A DNA stretch of 64,000 nt from Eopsaltria australis (lineage: Eukaryota; Chordata; Aves; Passeriformes; Petroicidae), in NCBI GenBank assembly GCA_034509425.1, contig JAVTVJ010000143.1, positions 4,031,001-4,095,000 of the forward strand. Direction: 5' to 3'. Both the position numbers and the translations under genes were made by a program. The notes beneath the pieces are model-generated. The model was given only the letters and a program-made list of their open reading frames with translations. It searched no databases and was not told where the DNA came from. Below are positions 39,001-52,200 of this stretch, in pieces. Every line of letters starts with the position of its first letter. Within the stretch, counting starts at the first letter, position 1.

Positions 39001-42000
39001 TCTGACATTATGATCTGCTGGCCAACTCACCTTCTTTAACATCCACATATCTGCTGCCCCACAGAAAAGCTGTCTCATCACCACTGAGTGGGGGAAGCAT
39101 CAATCTCAACTTTAGTACGTGTTAGTGGACTTTGTATGACAAAACTCAGCATCTCAAGTTCTCCACCTCCCATTTGTTCCACTGTTTATTCCAGAAGCTG
39201 GATTCTGCCTGAGTTACACAGACAAAAAAACAGGCAAGAACTTTGGCTAAACCTCTCAGAAATAGGTGAGATATAGTATTAAGCCAAATTCCTTTGATAC
39301 TCAATATATATTAATATTCAAAACCATAATTCTCTCTCACAGATGTTGTATTAAAAGCTATTTAAACTAGGAGAGGAGGACTGGCACTGTCTTATGGAAA
39401 TGTACAACTGACTCATACACGCAGGGTTTGCTTGATGGAACAGAGATCTGGAGCAGAATTTTATAAGTAGGTTCTGTTAAAAGTAAATAAAAAATACCTG
39501 AAAATATCATTTATATAAATTCAAACTATAGGGGCTGAATCAGGATTCAATATGTCCAACCTTTGGCACATCTGAAACACACAGCATTGCTATTTCTAGA
39601 TACTTCCAAGTGCTGCTGGTGCTCTCCACATTTTCACACACCTGTGGAAGACACAGGTATTATTAACTAACAAAGAGCACTGGTCAGGCCAGGAGCTGCT
39701 CATGGCAGTTTGCCTTCAAGTTCCACATCTGTTACACTCCAATAATTGACAAGCATGCAAAACAACCTGGAATGCCTCTCATTGGGGACTGGAATGTGCT
39801 GCAGGAGCACACTCTCACAAAATGCATTAACACGTTCATGATGGGCCTCTTGAGGATTCTTTCTCAAAATCTCAGAGACACATTTGTTTTAAATTGTGGG
39901 TGAATGAATATTGACATAGGAGACTTTGCAATTGTAAATGAACAGTCTAACTCTGCAGTACTGATCATAGCACACCTCCTGATGACCACAAAGAGATTTG
40001 CCCACAGCATGCAGCAAAATCCTGTTTAGTCATTCTGTCTTTACTGATATTTTCCAACCAGAACCAGATTTAACAGAGCTCTGAGCAGCCAGAAGACCTG
40101 GGGGGTCTGAGTGGCAGAGTGAAAACACAGAACTGGGAGAAGAGGCAGCAGCTAACCAGAGTAATGGCACACCAGTGAGTCCCTTCAGGATATCACATCA
40201 GAATTCAGCATTCTCTCACGAAACAAGCCAAAATTGTACAGGTGGGGATTTCAGAAAGAGAGATCAAGGACTTTAAAATCTATAGCAGACTTTAAGAGTC
40301 TGTGGCAGAACACAGATGCAAACCTGAACACAGTCTTTCTGTCATCTCTTGAATCAATCTCTGGGGTTCTGTTTTTGGATCTTTAAAACTCTTCACAGGA
40401 AGAGGGGGAAAAAAGGGAATTGCCTGGATACCTCTGAGAAAAACAGAATGACATGTAAGGCAGCTGTGGGACTATTAGCAGATCCTGAGAGTAAAGATAA
40501 ACCAAGGAAAAGTACACATTACTTTGAGCCTTAGAAAAGTCTGCATTTAACTCAGAGGAAAGAAGGCAGAGGGTTCCCAGACACTGTAATGAAATGCTAC
40601 ACTAACTGAACTGCGAAACCATGAAAATTGGTTTCTGTTCACACCAAATCACACTAAACGTGCATTTCACCATGGGATGAAGTTCAGGTGCTTAATCTAC
40701 AAAGCAGTGCCATTTTTTTACATTATGTATGTACATTGTCTACTCATTTTTAACACATTTTCACCACCTTGAAAGGTAGCACAAAAGGAGAGTATCACCT
40801 TGAAAAACTAATGTGCTTAAAAACACTATGAGTAAATATCTTTGTTGGAGAGGAACAAAGCTTTGAGTGCATTTTAATTTCAATATCCCTCTATGACCTG
40901 TGGTTTCAGCCACATAGGCATATCCCAGCTATAAGATGCAGCTTATTAGCAGCAAACTACTCCAGTGCTAAAAAGGATAATAAAAGAGATCTGTAAGCAG
41001 TAAGTAACCATGAGAGAAGAGCTGGTAAGAAAAAAAACATTAAAAATATGACAAAGCAAACTCTTCTTTCAGAAATAAGAAAAGCTGTTTCTCAGAATGC
41101 CACAATGTTGATGGAAGTTTCAGGACACCAGGATCCCTGGTGGAAGAAGCCTTACAAATAAGTGGGAGATGATCACTGAGCTATGGATGATGGAATTCTG
41201 GGGCATGTCAGCCATTTAGTAAGTTAACAGCTGATCTCCACAAGTCAGGTTTTCTTTTGATGTAGTGCAGCCTTTAGGATCAAGCTATTTGAATTTACTC
41301 TCAGAAATGTTAGCCTCGGTGCTTACTGGTGTCACAGCTATTTTGAAACAGGGATCAGCACTGCCCAGAGATAACAGCACTGCAGAATAAACACCTGCCA
41401 GCTACACTGACAGCTCTTCAAAGAGGCCTCTGGACACCAATCCCACAGGAGCCAACAGCAGCTGAGTTAAGCTGGAGGTTCACAAATTGACCACGTGGAG
41501 AGCGACCTCTCTCAGTCTGAAGTTTCACTGCCAACAAGGCTCAGGAAAGCAAATTACATATCACCAAATTCCTGCAGTTTGCAAATAGTTTTTCATATAA
41601 ACTCAGCAAGAATCTCCAGATCACATCCTAAATTAATGCAAACATCATGTCAGTCATACCAGTACATAAACACCAGTCAGGATACGGGCACCACAATATT
41701 ATTGTTACATCAGCAGCCTCCACGATCACCATGGCTTTCCTAAGCCAAACAGAGACATAAATGTGAAGTGCTGTCACTTGGTTGATCCCAGGGGTGTGAC
41801 ATTACAGCCAAGCTAAACACTGACAAGTATGGATTTCCTGTATCAATCTCAAAACATATCAGCCTGGGAATCTACAGAGAAGTGCATAACACAAGTTAAT
41901 AACCTTTTAGGTGTACTGAGTAAATTGGTGCAAAATGGTCACATTCCCATACAGTGAATCCAACTGTTCTGAATTTCCCCTTAGCATTTTTAATTAAATA

Positions 42001-42720
42001 AATAGTGACATCAAATTAAAAAAAAAAAATCAGTTTGAACTAAATGAGCAAGTCTTCCACAAAATCATAACATGGGAGTGACAGGACTAGGGCAGCACTC
42101 CCTACCCTCTAATCCTCCCTGTTAATCAGTTACTTCACTAATGTAAAATGAGGCCCCACTTCTTCAAGGAACTCTTTTTTGAGAGACCACTCATTATCAA
42201 CTTAAATATTTATTCAAGGCCATTAAGTTTTACAATGGCAAAAGGGGTTAGAGGGCAGCAGAGAAGTGAACTGCTACGTCCTGAGGCAAAATTCAAGTAT
42301 TCCAGAAATTACTACCAAAATAAGCTGAATGTACAAAGAAATAATTTCTTTAAGCCAAATGAATGCCATTTTGTGCATCTTTTGAAACAAATGGAGCTTT
42401 TAAGTTACATACTGCCTCTTCTGCTACTTCATTATTCCCTTATATCGTTGAGGTTGTAAAAAACCTTTTGATTGAGCCCAACCTAACACTGCCAAGTCCA
42501 CAATTAAACCATGTCTTTGTGGGTGCAAAGAGATGTAAATCCCATCAGTGCAGTGATGCTGGACCTGGGACACTGTAAAGAGGTGTGAGACAGGAAACAA
42601 AGGATTTGGAAACAAGCAAGAGCAGATATGGAATATCTCAGGAAGGATGTTTTAAAAAAACAAAGTAGTTTTCCTGGGTTCCTTCAAGGCACAGAAATTT
42701 AAATGCAGAAAAATGGGTGC
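36095..42720. other. Unique non-coding DNA with one GC-richer patch
   Basis: Mostly AT-rich. The interval at about 37,950-38,340 is GC-richer and has six CpGs between 38,039 and 38,268. It holds an ATG in good context (37,926, A at -3 and G at +4) opening about 30 codons that reach a CAG then GTGAGA donor-like site (exon side ending at 38,015). Nearby frames on both strands, up to 115 codons, are unrecognised. A 57-bp exon-like segment on the minus strand (37,080-37,136) ends at CTG then GTAAGT. Homopolymers include T11 (37,155-37,165) and A12 (42,018-42,029). Confidence 0.6.

Positions 42721-42754
<34 letters not shown>
42721..42754 (+). repeat. (TAA)n microsatellite
   Basis: Eleven TAA units plus a terminal T run without interruption, followed by a short ACAACAACAACC segment. 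On the minus strand this produces a run of isoleucine codons in a spurious open frame (42,638-42,985). Uninterrupted trinucleotide arrays of this length are often polymorphic within bird species. Confidence 0.97.
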
Positions 42755-42756
<2 letters not shown>

Positions 42757-45700
42757 CAACAACAACCAAAAAGAAAGGCTGAGCAGCCTGAAACCCTCCC
42801 TCTCTCCCAGTCTTCAGCCCACCAGGTGGCAAAAGAATTTCATCTTGCAACAGGAATCCTAACCAGCATAATCCTGAAACAATGAGCTGCTCGGGGTAGC
42901 AGTGTTTTGTCACTCTGCTTATGCAGCCAAGTGCAATCTTGTTGTTGTTATTTAATCTGGCAACACAACAAAGCATGGCTGGCAAAGTCCAGAGCCTTCC
43001 TTGTTGTTACTGCCCACCCATAATGACTGGAAATGACCTGAACACCACCCAAAAAGGACTAAACAAGGCTGCCCTGGGAAGGAATGTGCAGCTACCTTAT
43101 GTAACCAAGCAGAAGCTGAATATTTAGGCTCACTCTGTTATCCTGAGGTACTCTAGCACAGCTGCAGTGGTGGACATCCACCCCTTAATGCAACTAAATG
43201 CCAAAGCATGTTTCTGCTCTGGGGAGATAGAGAGTAGCTCACCCAGCTATTTGAATGTGGTGGTCAACTTCCTTTTGCTTTCTCATCTTCTGCTCTGCAG
43301 GTTTGTTGATTCTGGGGTATCAGGACCCAAAAGAAATGCTAGCTGATGTGGGCAAAACATGTAGCTCCTTTAGAGACCTGAAGCAATTTCATTATTAACA
43401 GCTTGCATTTATTTATAAAAGTATATACGCAGAACAAAGTCCTAAATAGAAAAACAAATGTTGCTGTGCTATTACTGGCTACTTTTTATGGCTCGGTTAC
43501 AGCAGACAAAAACCTCCACTGTAAGGGTGTAACAACATCAACAACAAAAACATTCACACACACAGCACAAACATTCTGTGCTTCTCATAGGTTGCTATGG
43601 AAATATTTTTCCATTTTTAATATCGAAGCAGCTTCACACACCCAAGCAGAAGATTGGTTGCTCAGATATTAATTTGAGAAGCTTCCTCCATTTACACGAT
43701 GGTAACAGGCTAAAACCCTCATTTTAAAAAAATCCCCAAAACACCTGTTATAAGTTAGTACAAACAACCACAAGTCCAAATTGACAACTGGGAAAACAAA
43801 GTAGGTGAAGACACAAGTTACATCCCAAAAGAAATGGAATTTCATCAGGGAGAGAAGTTCTGCAGTTTGGTAGGAATCTATGAAGTTCACAAAAAAAAGA
43901 ATTTCTCAGCTCAGTGCAAAATGTGCATTTTAAGGTTAGGTTCTCAACAAAAAAATGGAAAATCAGGTAACTCACCTTGGCATGAGTCATTTCTTTGACT
44001 GCGAGTGCTTCAGCAAAGCTCAGGTACATGCAGAAGATTTAGAAAGCAAGAGCAAAACAAGCCCACCTCAGCACGATTATGGTTTCCCAACAACACAGGA
44101 TAGCTCAAAGGTGGATGTGACAGCAATTAAATGTATCAACCCCAGAGTCCAGAGACTCAGATTCAATTTGCAGCAATTTTACAGACACCCTCAGGCACAC
44201 ATCTGCACCCATCCATCTCTGCTCCCGACCAGAGAAACTGCAGTGAACAGCACCTTCCCCTTTCAGAGAGAGGCTGTGAGGATAAATAAATACATTGCAA
44301 ACATGTGAGGCATCCAGACATCACAACAGTGGGAGCAAACACATCCCTGAAGCTGGCAGAAGAGTCAGTGCTGTGCTTGTACACACACAGCTCCTCTCCC
44401 TTCCTACACCTCTAACAGCTGAGCAACACCATGGCTCGAAAAACAGGGCACAATTCCATATTGTCCAAGTCTCCAGCATCCCCTGAATTCATCTGGGCAG
44501 TTTTATTGCAGAAGAATATGACCCAAACTCTCAATTACTCCTGGACAGCTGAAGTGGAGGACCAGCTGTTTGCCACGTTCCTCTGCCATGGTTTGCTGCC
44601 CCCACAGAGCCCAGGTTGGTCTCTCAGGACTGGGGCCATCCTCTCTTCCCCCATCCCTGCTGAAGGCAGAGTGTCTTCCACAGCACTCAGGGACCATTAC
44701 TGCTTCAGCTCCTGCATGCAAATCTGCCCTTCCAGAACACAGCCCTGTCTCCTTGGAGCTAACCTGAACATGATACAGCAAGCTCAGCTGCACTGGCTGC
44801 TGACAGATGCCAACAAAACTTGTCACCCTGAAGTGACACAAATCTTCCTGCATTGTGCCCTCAGTCAGTCTGCAAGCCTATGAGAGTGCATATTTAATAC
44901 CTGTTAAAGCCTTTCTAGGAGTTACCCAACAGGAACAAGGTTAAATTCCTTTTCAAGGATCCTGTCTCACCTACTAGTGAAAGATACTTTGCTTTGATGA
45001 TTCCTTCCCACCCTAAATTTACTTCCATTGGTGGCGTGGAATGATTGTATAATGGAAAAAATACCAAGATTTAAATGGGAAATAAAGAACCAACCCAGAA
45101 AAACACCCCACTCATATACTTATGGAACTTATGGACATTTTCAAAGCCAGACTCACAGATATCTGATGATATAGCTACTATAAAGACTACTACACTAAAC
45201 ACCTTTTTCACCTACCTTTTTACATTAGAAATTGAAAACCTGCAGTAAGAGAACAACTGCATGAAATTTCAACACAAATTAAGAAGAGGAAGTAATACTT
45301 TTGGAAAAGTCAAATATTGACTTTATTTTTCAAATCACTGCAGACGAGTGTGAGATTTAAATTTGCATTTGAAAAGGTATCAGAGGCAATATATTGAGGA
45401 TTCCCTAACAGCTAGCACAGTTCAAATCAAAACATTAGAAAAATACGTATATGATGTCCTAATTACACAGAACAGCCACCCCAGTAATCCCTGAAACCAA
45501 AGGACTTTGGCAAATGGAAATGCAAGTAGGTGCAAGAGGGCAGAAGGGAGATCAGGCAGGGCTGCTCTTTGGGAGCACTGGACATGGCTCTGCCCCAGCT
45601 CTTGCCCTCCTCTGAGCTTTTAATTCAGGCCAGCAGAAGTTTGAATGTGACTGTCAGAGGAGCCGCCCATCACCATGAATGTCACTGCTGCAATCCAACA

Positions 45701-46937
45701 TCCCCAAAAGTCAAAACTCAATTTGCCTCAAAGAAACCCACAGCTAAACCACAACAACCTGAAACATCTGCTTCACCACAGGAACAACTGCAAAACCTGT
45801 TACAGATTTGATTTATAAAAACAGTATTGTTCCACACCTTCTCTTTTTTTGCCTAATTATCACTTTCCTACAAGGTACTTAAAAGTTTTTCTTGCTAATT
45901 ATTAGCAAACCCAGAAGTCAGTGGCAGAACTGGCATGTCTAAGATCTGATCCAGCACTTGCTGAACTACAGAGAAGAATTTTTTTCATTCCTGAATAAAA
46001 ATTCTTGATCGCTGAAATTCAGTGTAAGTTAGAAACTTTTAGAAGGTAATTTAAGCAGAGTACAGAGATCATCCAGCAGCAAAACCTGTCCATGAGACTA
46101 TTCAGCAGTTTCAAGGAGCAGTTCTCTTTTTAAAGCTCCAATGTGTTAATTTGTAAGGAGCAGAAGCCTTGGTGATTTAACAAGTACTATGCCCTCCAAA
46201 GGCTACATCTCAGCCAGAGCTGGCTGAAAAAAATGAAGAGCCTTAAATAAATTCCAATTACATGAAATGAACCACTAAGTCTTCTCAACTTTATCATTTT
46301 CCCTCAAGATGTGTGCCTAATATCTCAGTAAATTCAAAGACAGGCCTGAAAAAAAATGGTAGAAGTACACATTTTTGACAAGTAACACTGAATTAACATG
46401 TCCTTTAGCCATCTGTATCTTGAAATTGATTGCTGGTTGAATACAAACGAAGTACATCTTCCTAGCACAGGCAAACTCCAATACACACTCTCTTGTAGCA
46501 AACTAAAACCAGACAAAGGGATCACTTTTAATCTGAGACATCACTGCTTTAAAATTTTATTCCAGGCCTCTGTGATAATTCCTACAGAAGATTCTTGTCA
46601 TAGAACTATTCATATCTCTCACAGGCAAACTCTGCTGTTTGTTTTGTGACTAACAAAAAGAAACCAAATCCCAATCTCAGAGTCTTGCAAGTTAAATTTC
46701 TTTCAGATATTGAGCAGCTTTCTCATCTGTCTCTGTCTACCTTTCATATACTGGGGTTGGTACTAACAACTATACATGGTTCAGAGAGTAATTTTTTATC
46801 CTGTAAACACTATTTATACTCACAAATATAATTTATTTTCACACCAGCCTGGCCGTAAGGCTGAAATAGTATTTTTCACTGAATAAAATATTCTAATTTG
46901 AATGAAGAACCAGTAAAATGTTTGACAGTACAGCTGG
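42755..46937. other. Unique non-coding DNA with weak exon-like signals
   Basis: A GC-richer patch at about 44,050-44,880 includes a 150-codon plus-strand frame (44,431-44,883, ATG start). It has no recognisable domain and is overlapped by a 116-codon minus-strand frame, so I treat both as unproven. On the minus strand at 43,976-44,029 an ATG opens 18 codons (MYLSFAEALAVKEMTHAK) that end exactly at AAG then GTGAGT, a strong donor, with a long pyrimidine tract upstream. The ATG context is weak and no next exon was found. Confidence 0.6.
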
Positions 46938-46995
46938 CAGCAGCTCCTGGTTGCAGTACAAAAGTCAGCAGCTACTGGCACTGCAGTACAAAAGT
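46938..46995. repeat. Two-copy tandem duplication, about 28-30 bp
   Basis: Copy one (46,938-46,965) and copy two (46,966-46,995) both begin CAGCAGCT and end TGCAGTACAAAAGT. They differ by one substitution in the CTCCTGG/CTACTGG part and by a 2-bp length change with nearby substitutions in the middle. They abut directly, which indicates local slippage or unequal exchange rather than transposition. Confidence 0.9.
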
Positions 46996-49045
46996 TTGTC
47001 TAGTGCTAATTCTTTAACTGTCCTTATTTCTAAAAGATTATTCTGGCTGAATTCAGGGTAATTTTAAAACAAAATAATGTTTCATATAAAAATGCTGGTC
47101 AACAGGTACAATAAGAGTGATGTGCTGTGCTTCTGCTCACTGTAACTTTTTTACAAATTGCCACTGCAGATCTGTCCCCTAAGATCAGGAGGATGCTCCA
47201 CTTTCCAGCCTCTGCTGCTGAGATTCAGAGTTTACTTTTGATGCAATAAGGTTTGAAGCTGGACTGCAGCTGAGAAAGATCTCCCACTGAGAGGTGGGTT
47301 AGTCCTGGAGGTTTGAATCATAACTGTCCAAAGCAGGAAGCAGAGCCTTCACTCCCTCTACTCCAGAGCTGCATCAGGGACAGAGTCCCATCCCAGATCC
47401 ATCTCCCCACCAGGCTGGGCTGCTTCCACAAAGGCTCCACCTGATGCCATCACAATGGAAAAAACATCAGTACACCCATATATTAGCATATTTTGAATAA
47501 CAAGTTTCAGCACCCACAGTAAAATTTAGAATGATTCCATGGACTGATGTTATACCATACAGAAAGCTTCATTTTTTGATTTACCCCTTCAATTGACTCC
47601 ATGGTTCCCAGCTGAAACAAAATTATTTGCTAAGCATTTAAATTTAAGAGTGTTTCACTCTATGGCCTGTAGAGTAGGGTTATGTGAAAATACAAATTTT
47701 ATATGGTAGTGACCAGATGTAAGAGGATTTGTAAGGAGACTGAGAAGAAGTGAAACATTCAGTGATATATTCAGAAGCAGATATTTAAATTCAGGGAATT
47801 CCAAACCGAAGCTCTATTGTACAATTCTCTTTTCCCCCATTAATTATTCAGATATGCCAGACAGGACAGTATAATGTCAGCCTTAATTTACATGTGACTT
47901 AACATGAACTCATGCTCCCAAATTCAATATATGCATATGACAGGAAGGGATCCTCAACTCAAACTTTATACTAGCTTGAATTTCTTTCTTCTCCTTTACA
48001 ATTCAAATCACTTCACCTACATTTAATCTGCAATTATTTCTTTTAATTGTTCACTGCTTAATAAATTCAAGATCATTCTGTTTTAAATGCTCATAAATAA
48101 AATATTCATGTAGTCTATACAACAGGAAGCATTTGTTAGGTTTAGTGCTGTACAACGTCCCAGTTATACAAAAACGTCCTCATATGTAGATGCAATTTCC
48201 TTTTACTTCATGAAAAGAGACTGCTTTAAAACTACAAATTAAAAGATCAGTCTTTGGGGTTGACAGCAATACTTTAATAGCAAGACTTGCAAGACCAGAC
48301 TAGAAGAAGACCATGCACAAAGACAGGAAAATGCAGGGTTCAAAGAAAACTGTCTTTGCTAAGTCTTAGCTGTTACTAAAGTAAGAGCCTGGAGCCTTAG
48401 GTACTAACCTAGATATTGCAGAATGTAGAGATTTAACTAATTTGCACTCTAGCAACACCAAATATTGGCAGACATTAACTGGGGACATTTTTTTTATTAC
48501 AAGCAAGATTAGGACCCAGGTTTTATTTTTGTGCAGACAGTCTTAGCTGCCAGAAGAAGAGTGCCAATTCAGTTAGTAAGAATAGTGGTGACATGCTGAA
48601 AACAAATTTCCTTTAAGAAAAATATATAGCCATACCTTTCTTCCCTTTGACTTCCTTAATAATCAATACCATAAAAATATTCACATCTCTCAGGCTCTGA
48701 ATTATTTCCTTAGAGAAGCCACCTCCTTCCCAAGCCTGTTCTGAAAATGGGACGGATTTGATTTCAGTTTGCCAAAACTGCAGCATCAAAATAAACCTGA
48801 TTTTCTTAGCTCATACCTTCTTGCAGGTGCAAGCAGGTTTCTTGTTTAATTAAGTCAGGGGTCTGGAAAGGGCAGGGGTTTCGAGTTAGCACTGCTTTTT
48901 GTCCATAGGGGCATTTGTTGTATTTAACCATCAGTTGGAAACTCAGAATTTGTACTTGTTTTTCAGGTGTTTCTGGGTTAAAAATCTCAAGGGCTTATCA
49001 TCCATGAATATCTGCAGGCACTGACAGCCAGCCAGCAGGACTTAC
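46996..49045. other. Unique non-coding DNA, no gene seen
   Basis: AT-rich sequence, with a GC-richer stretch at about 47,160-47,460 that contains essentially no CpG. No long frames, RNA genes or repeats are recognised. If the minus-strand exon candidate at 49,046-49,230 is real, this is the start of its downstream intron. Confidence 0.65.
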
Positions 49046-49230
49046 CGGAAGGGTGAAGAACAAAAGCAGGAGGAGAAGTGCAGAAGACATTAATCTACAG
49101 AAAATCCCACGAGACAAGGTCAGCACATCGGTCATTGTCTGTCTGAGGTGAGGAATTCAATAAAGTCAGAGCCCTGTGAATCTCCTGATCAATCTTGGGA
49201 ACATCCTTCATTTCAATAACAACTTTATGG
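49046..49230 (-). other. Candidate leader exon: 5' UTR plus signal peptide, minus strand
   Basis: Read on the minus strand, TGTTTTACCTTCTGCCAG is a good acceptor ending at 49,231. The 185-bp segment that follows ends with CTTCCG then GTAAGT, a strong donor. Within it an ATG at 49,135 (A at -3) opens 30 codons in phase 0 to the donor. Residues 1-15 include two arginines (MTDVLTLSRGIFCRL). A second in-frame ATG at 49,090 starts MSSALLLLLLFFTLP, a classic hydrophobic core. Basic residues followed by such a core suit a secreted protein or a type II membrane anchor. Three CpGs lie in the coding part. Against it: an upstream ATG (49,211) in fair context opens an overlapping 38-codon frame ending at 49,095; a pyrimidine tract encodes hydrophobic residues automatically; no next exon was found. 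Alternatively, the 38-codon frame could be the end of a terminal exon. Confidence 0.28.
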
Positions 49231-52200
49231 CTGGCAGAAGGTAAAACACTTTGTGATAAGCAGCTCTTGGAAAGTCCCAGACAACTGCAGTTGCCAGCCT
49301 CAAACAAACCAGAAATAGCTGTGCCTTGAAATGTCTACCAAAATTTGGCAATTCAATGAGATTTTCCTAGAAAAGCCCCAACTGTGCAGATTAATTTCTT
49401 ACCACAAACTGTTGACTTGTTTCACAGTACTCGCAGGAGTCCCTGTCACATTTTGGGACAGTTTTATTCTGTCATGTATGGCCACATAGGTGAAGAGTAG
49501 CTATTCCTCCTTAATGCCATATGCAAAGGGCATAGTATATTTCTGGACTAAAAACCTTCACTACCAGTTTCTTGCACGTGGAGCTCAGGAAGTCTGCTCC
49601 TCCAGCTCCACCAAACTAAGAAATTCTCCTTATCAGAAACAGAATTTTAAAAATATAGCTCATTCCTAACCATCATGACTCATCCAATGGTATTAAGGGT
49701 TTGGAGCACCACGAACTGAACTAATCCTGTTCAAAGAATTAAATGTTCAAAAAATGTCAAAGGTTGCAAACTCACAAAAATTTTAGACTGAACTTTTGAT
49801 GGCAACCACTGGACAATCACCTGCTCTGTTGCCACATATAAAAAGTTCATTGAAGAGTCTTAAAATTAATTGGAATAAATTCATTCTGTGATGTCCATAA
49901 ATTAAGTATTCTTACTAAACAATGAATAAATCCTATGACCAGAAAAAAACTTCTTTATGAGTTAACATACCATATGATGTTTCACACACTGTTTAAGCAC
50001 CCTAATTAGTACCTTACATATAACGAGCAGCAACTGTTTAACACTTTGTATACAGCCATGGTTAAGTGGATGGAACCAACCAGCTTTAATTGCCTGATGC
50101 CTCAAATTACATGTCCATTTAACTTCAAGGTGCACAATGTTTCAAGAATCTGCTGCTTGCTTGCTTTTTTATTCTTTGCCTTGAATCTTCCCCTTTTTAT
50201 GCCAAGCCATTCTAGAAGTAAATAAACATACTGAATAAAATTAATTTGACACAGAAAAATCTTTGAATGGTATCCTCAGGGAAATCAGAACAAAAATATG
50301 AAAGGTAAATATTTAATTAAAAAGCACTGAGGTGAGACCTGCATGACCTTCAGACTCTCTCCTGTCATAAACACATCAAAACCTGTAATGTGACGTTGCC
50401 AAGGCAGGTAACAAGTTGTGACAACCACTTGGCAACTGTGCATAATATTATGCTATTCTAAAGCACAGGGCTATTTATATTCATCTTGCCATTACCCAGG
50501 CCAGCTCATTAGCTTGTTTTGTCTGCAGATGAAGCACACATACATACCCAAGGAATTGCATTAAAACCAGGCTTCCAGAATTGCAGCCCAGCACTGTAAC
50601 TGCCAGAACCACCCTTCCTGGACTGCACTGATTTTAATGAGTGCTTAAACCCAGCAGAGACAGGCCCAAACTGGCTGTGAAGGGGCATACACTGAGCACA
50701 ATGTGTCCTCAGCCATGGAGACTCAAATTTATTTTTTACTTGATCTCAAGAGAGCTGGAGACTATTTAAAGAATTTTAAACTACGCTATCACAGCTGCTT
50801 CTAGTTCATCTCTGTTTTGTAGGGGTTTATCCTCCCTAAAAACCAATATGCACATTCAAACCCTGGCATATGGCACTGCTTGAAGAACAGATGCCCTTTT
50901 TGGATCTCCAGTGGGTAAGGGATGACACACAAAATATTAAAACAACCTTAAAAGAGGTTCAGGGTTATGTGTGAAACACTCCATACTTCAACATTTTTGT
51001 TGCACATCTTGGACTTTTGAGAAAGCCTTTAAAAATCAAAACATTCCATAACCTTTACATTACAAATTCCTTCTAACTGGCAGCATTTAAAAATATTCTT
51101 TTTGTTCCTATTTTTATTATTTTCCCTGCTTTCACTTTTTAATGGAATGAATAAATCCTTTAGTGTTTGTAAAAGCCACCAGATCAGCAGCCCCAGAGAC
51201 CCAAGTCTAATTAAATTGTTTTCAGAGTGTGTGGCTTCCTTTTCCTGTTACATAAACAGAGGCTGGCAACCACCCAAATTGCACCCAGGGTACCACAACA
51301 GCCAACATCCACTTCCCACTGAAGCCAAGGGTCTCAATCCCTTGTGCCTTCCATTTTCAGTTTTCCCACACTACTAGAGAAAGGAATTACCCTGAATTTC
51401 TTCACCGGGAGGATTTATCCCCTTGGTTTGGGAAGTGCCCTTCAGCTCCAAGCCACAAAGTGCAGCAGGTCCTGCTGCAGCACAGGCAAAACCCTTGTGT
51501 TCTTGTAACTTCCACAATAAAGAACAAAACACAACAAATCCTTCCTGTCCATGACTGCTTCTTTACAATCCTGGGATTGTTTTAAGATAAGCTGTAACCT
51601 AACTGCAAGCTTGTAACAGGGCATGCTGAGGTGACCCTGGCACTACTGTAATACTTTAGGATAAAGAAAAAAAAGAAAAAAGTCAGAATTTGTGCCTCAC
51701 AGATGATGTGTTATCTCTGTGGTATCTTCTGCACTGAAATCTGCACAAAACAAAAGAACCCAGTCTCATATTCCCAGCCCCCAGTGGAAGCAGCAGCCTA
51801 AAGGAAAAGCTAGAACTGAAGCACTGCTATAATTTGGTTCTTAGTAGTCATAATGGCTTGTCGCTCAAAATTCCCAAAAGGCAGCAGAAATAATTCCCTG
51901 AGTTTGTATATATAAATTAATATCTCCAGTCTGCACAGAAATACCTTGTTTGCTTCCTAGCCTCCTATCCTACCCATTAGTTTCTGCAGCATTGCTACAA
52001 CTGTGCACAATACATCCTAAGTCTGCTGTTTTATTTAAATAAGCCTGAGCCTCACAAGTAAAAGGCTCAATACAATGAACATTTAACTACCAGTGAAATA
52101 GGGGATTATTACAGATGTGACCAGAACAAAGAGCCAGTATGTCAATGCATTTATGTATATATTCACAAATACAACAGACAATGATATTCATGCTAAAATA

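Noticed and set aside
42638..42985. 115-codon minus-strand frame with a poly-isoleucine run
   Set aside because: The run is the translation of the (TAA)n microsatellite.
44431..44883. 150-codon plus-strand open frame with an ATG start
   Set aside because: No recognisable domain, overlapped by a 116-codon frame on the other strand, and within the length range expected by chance in a GC-richer patch.
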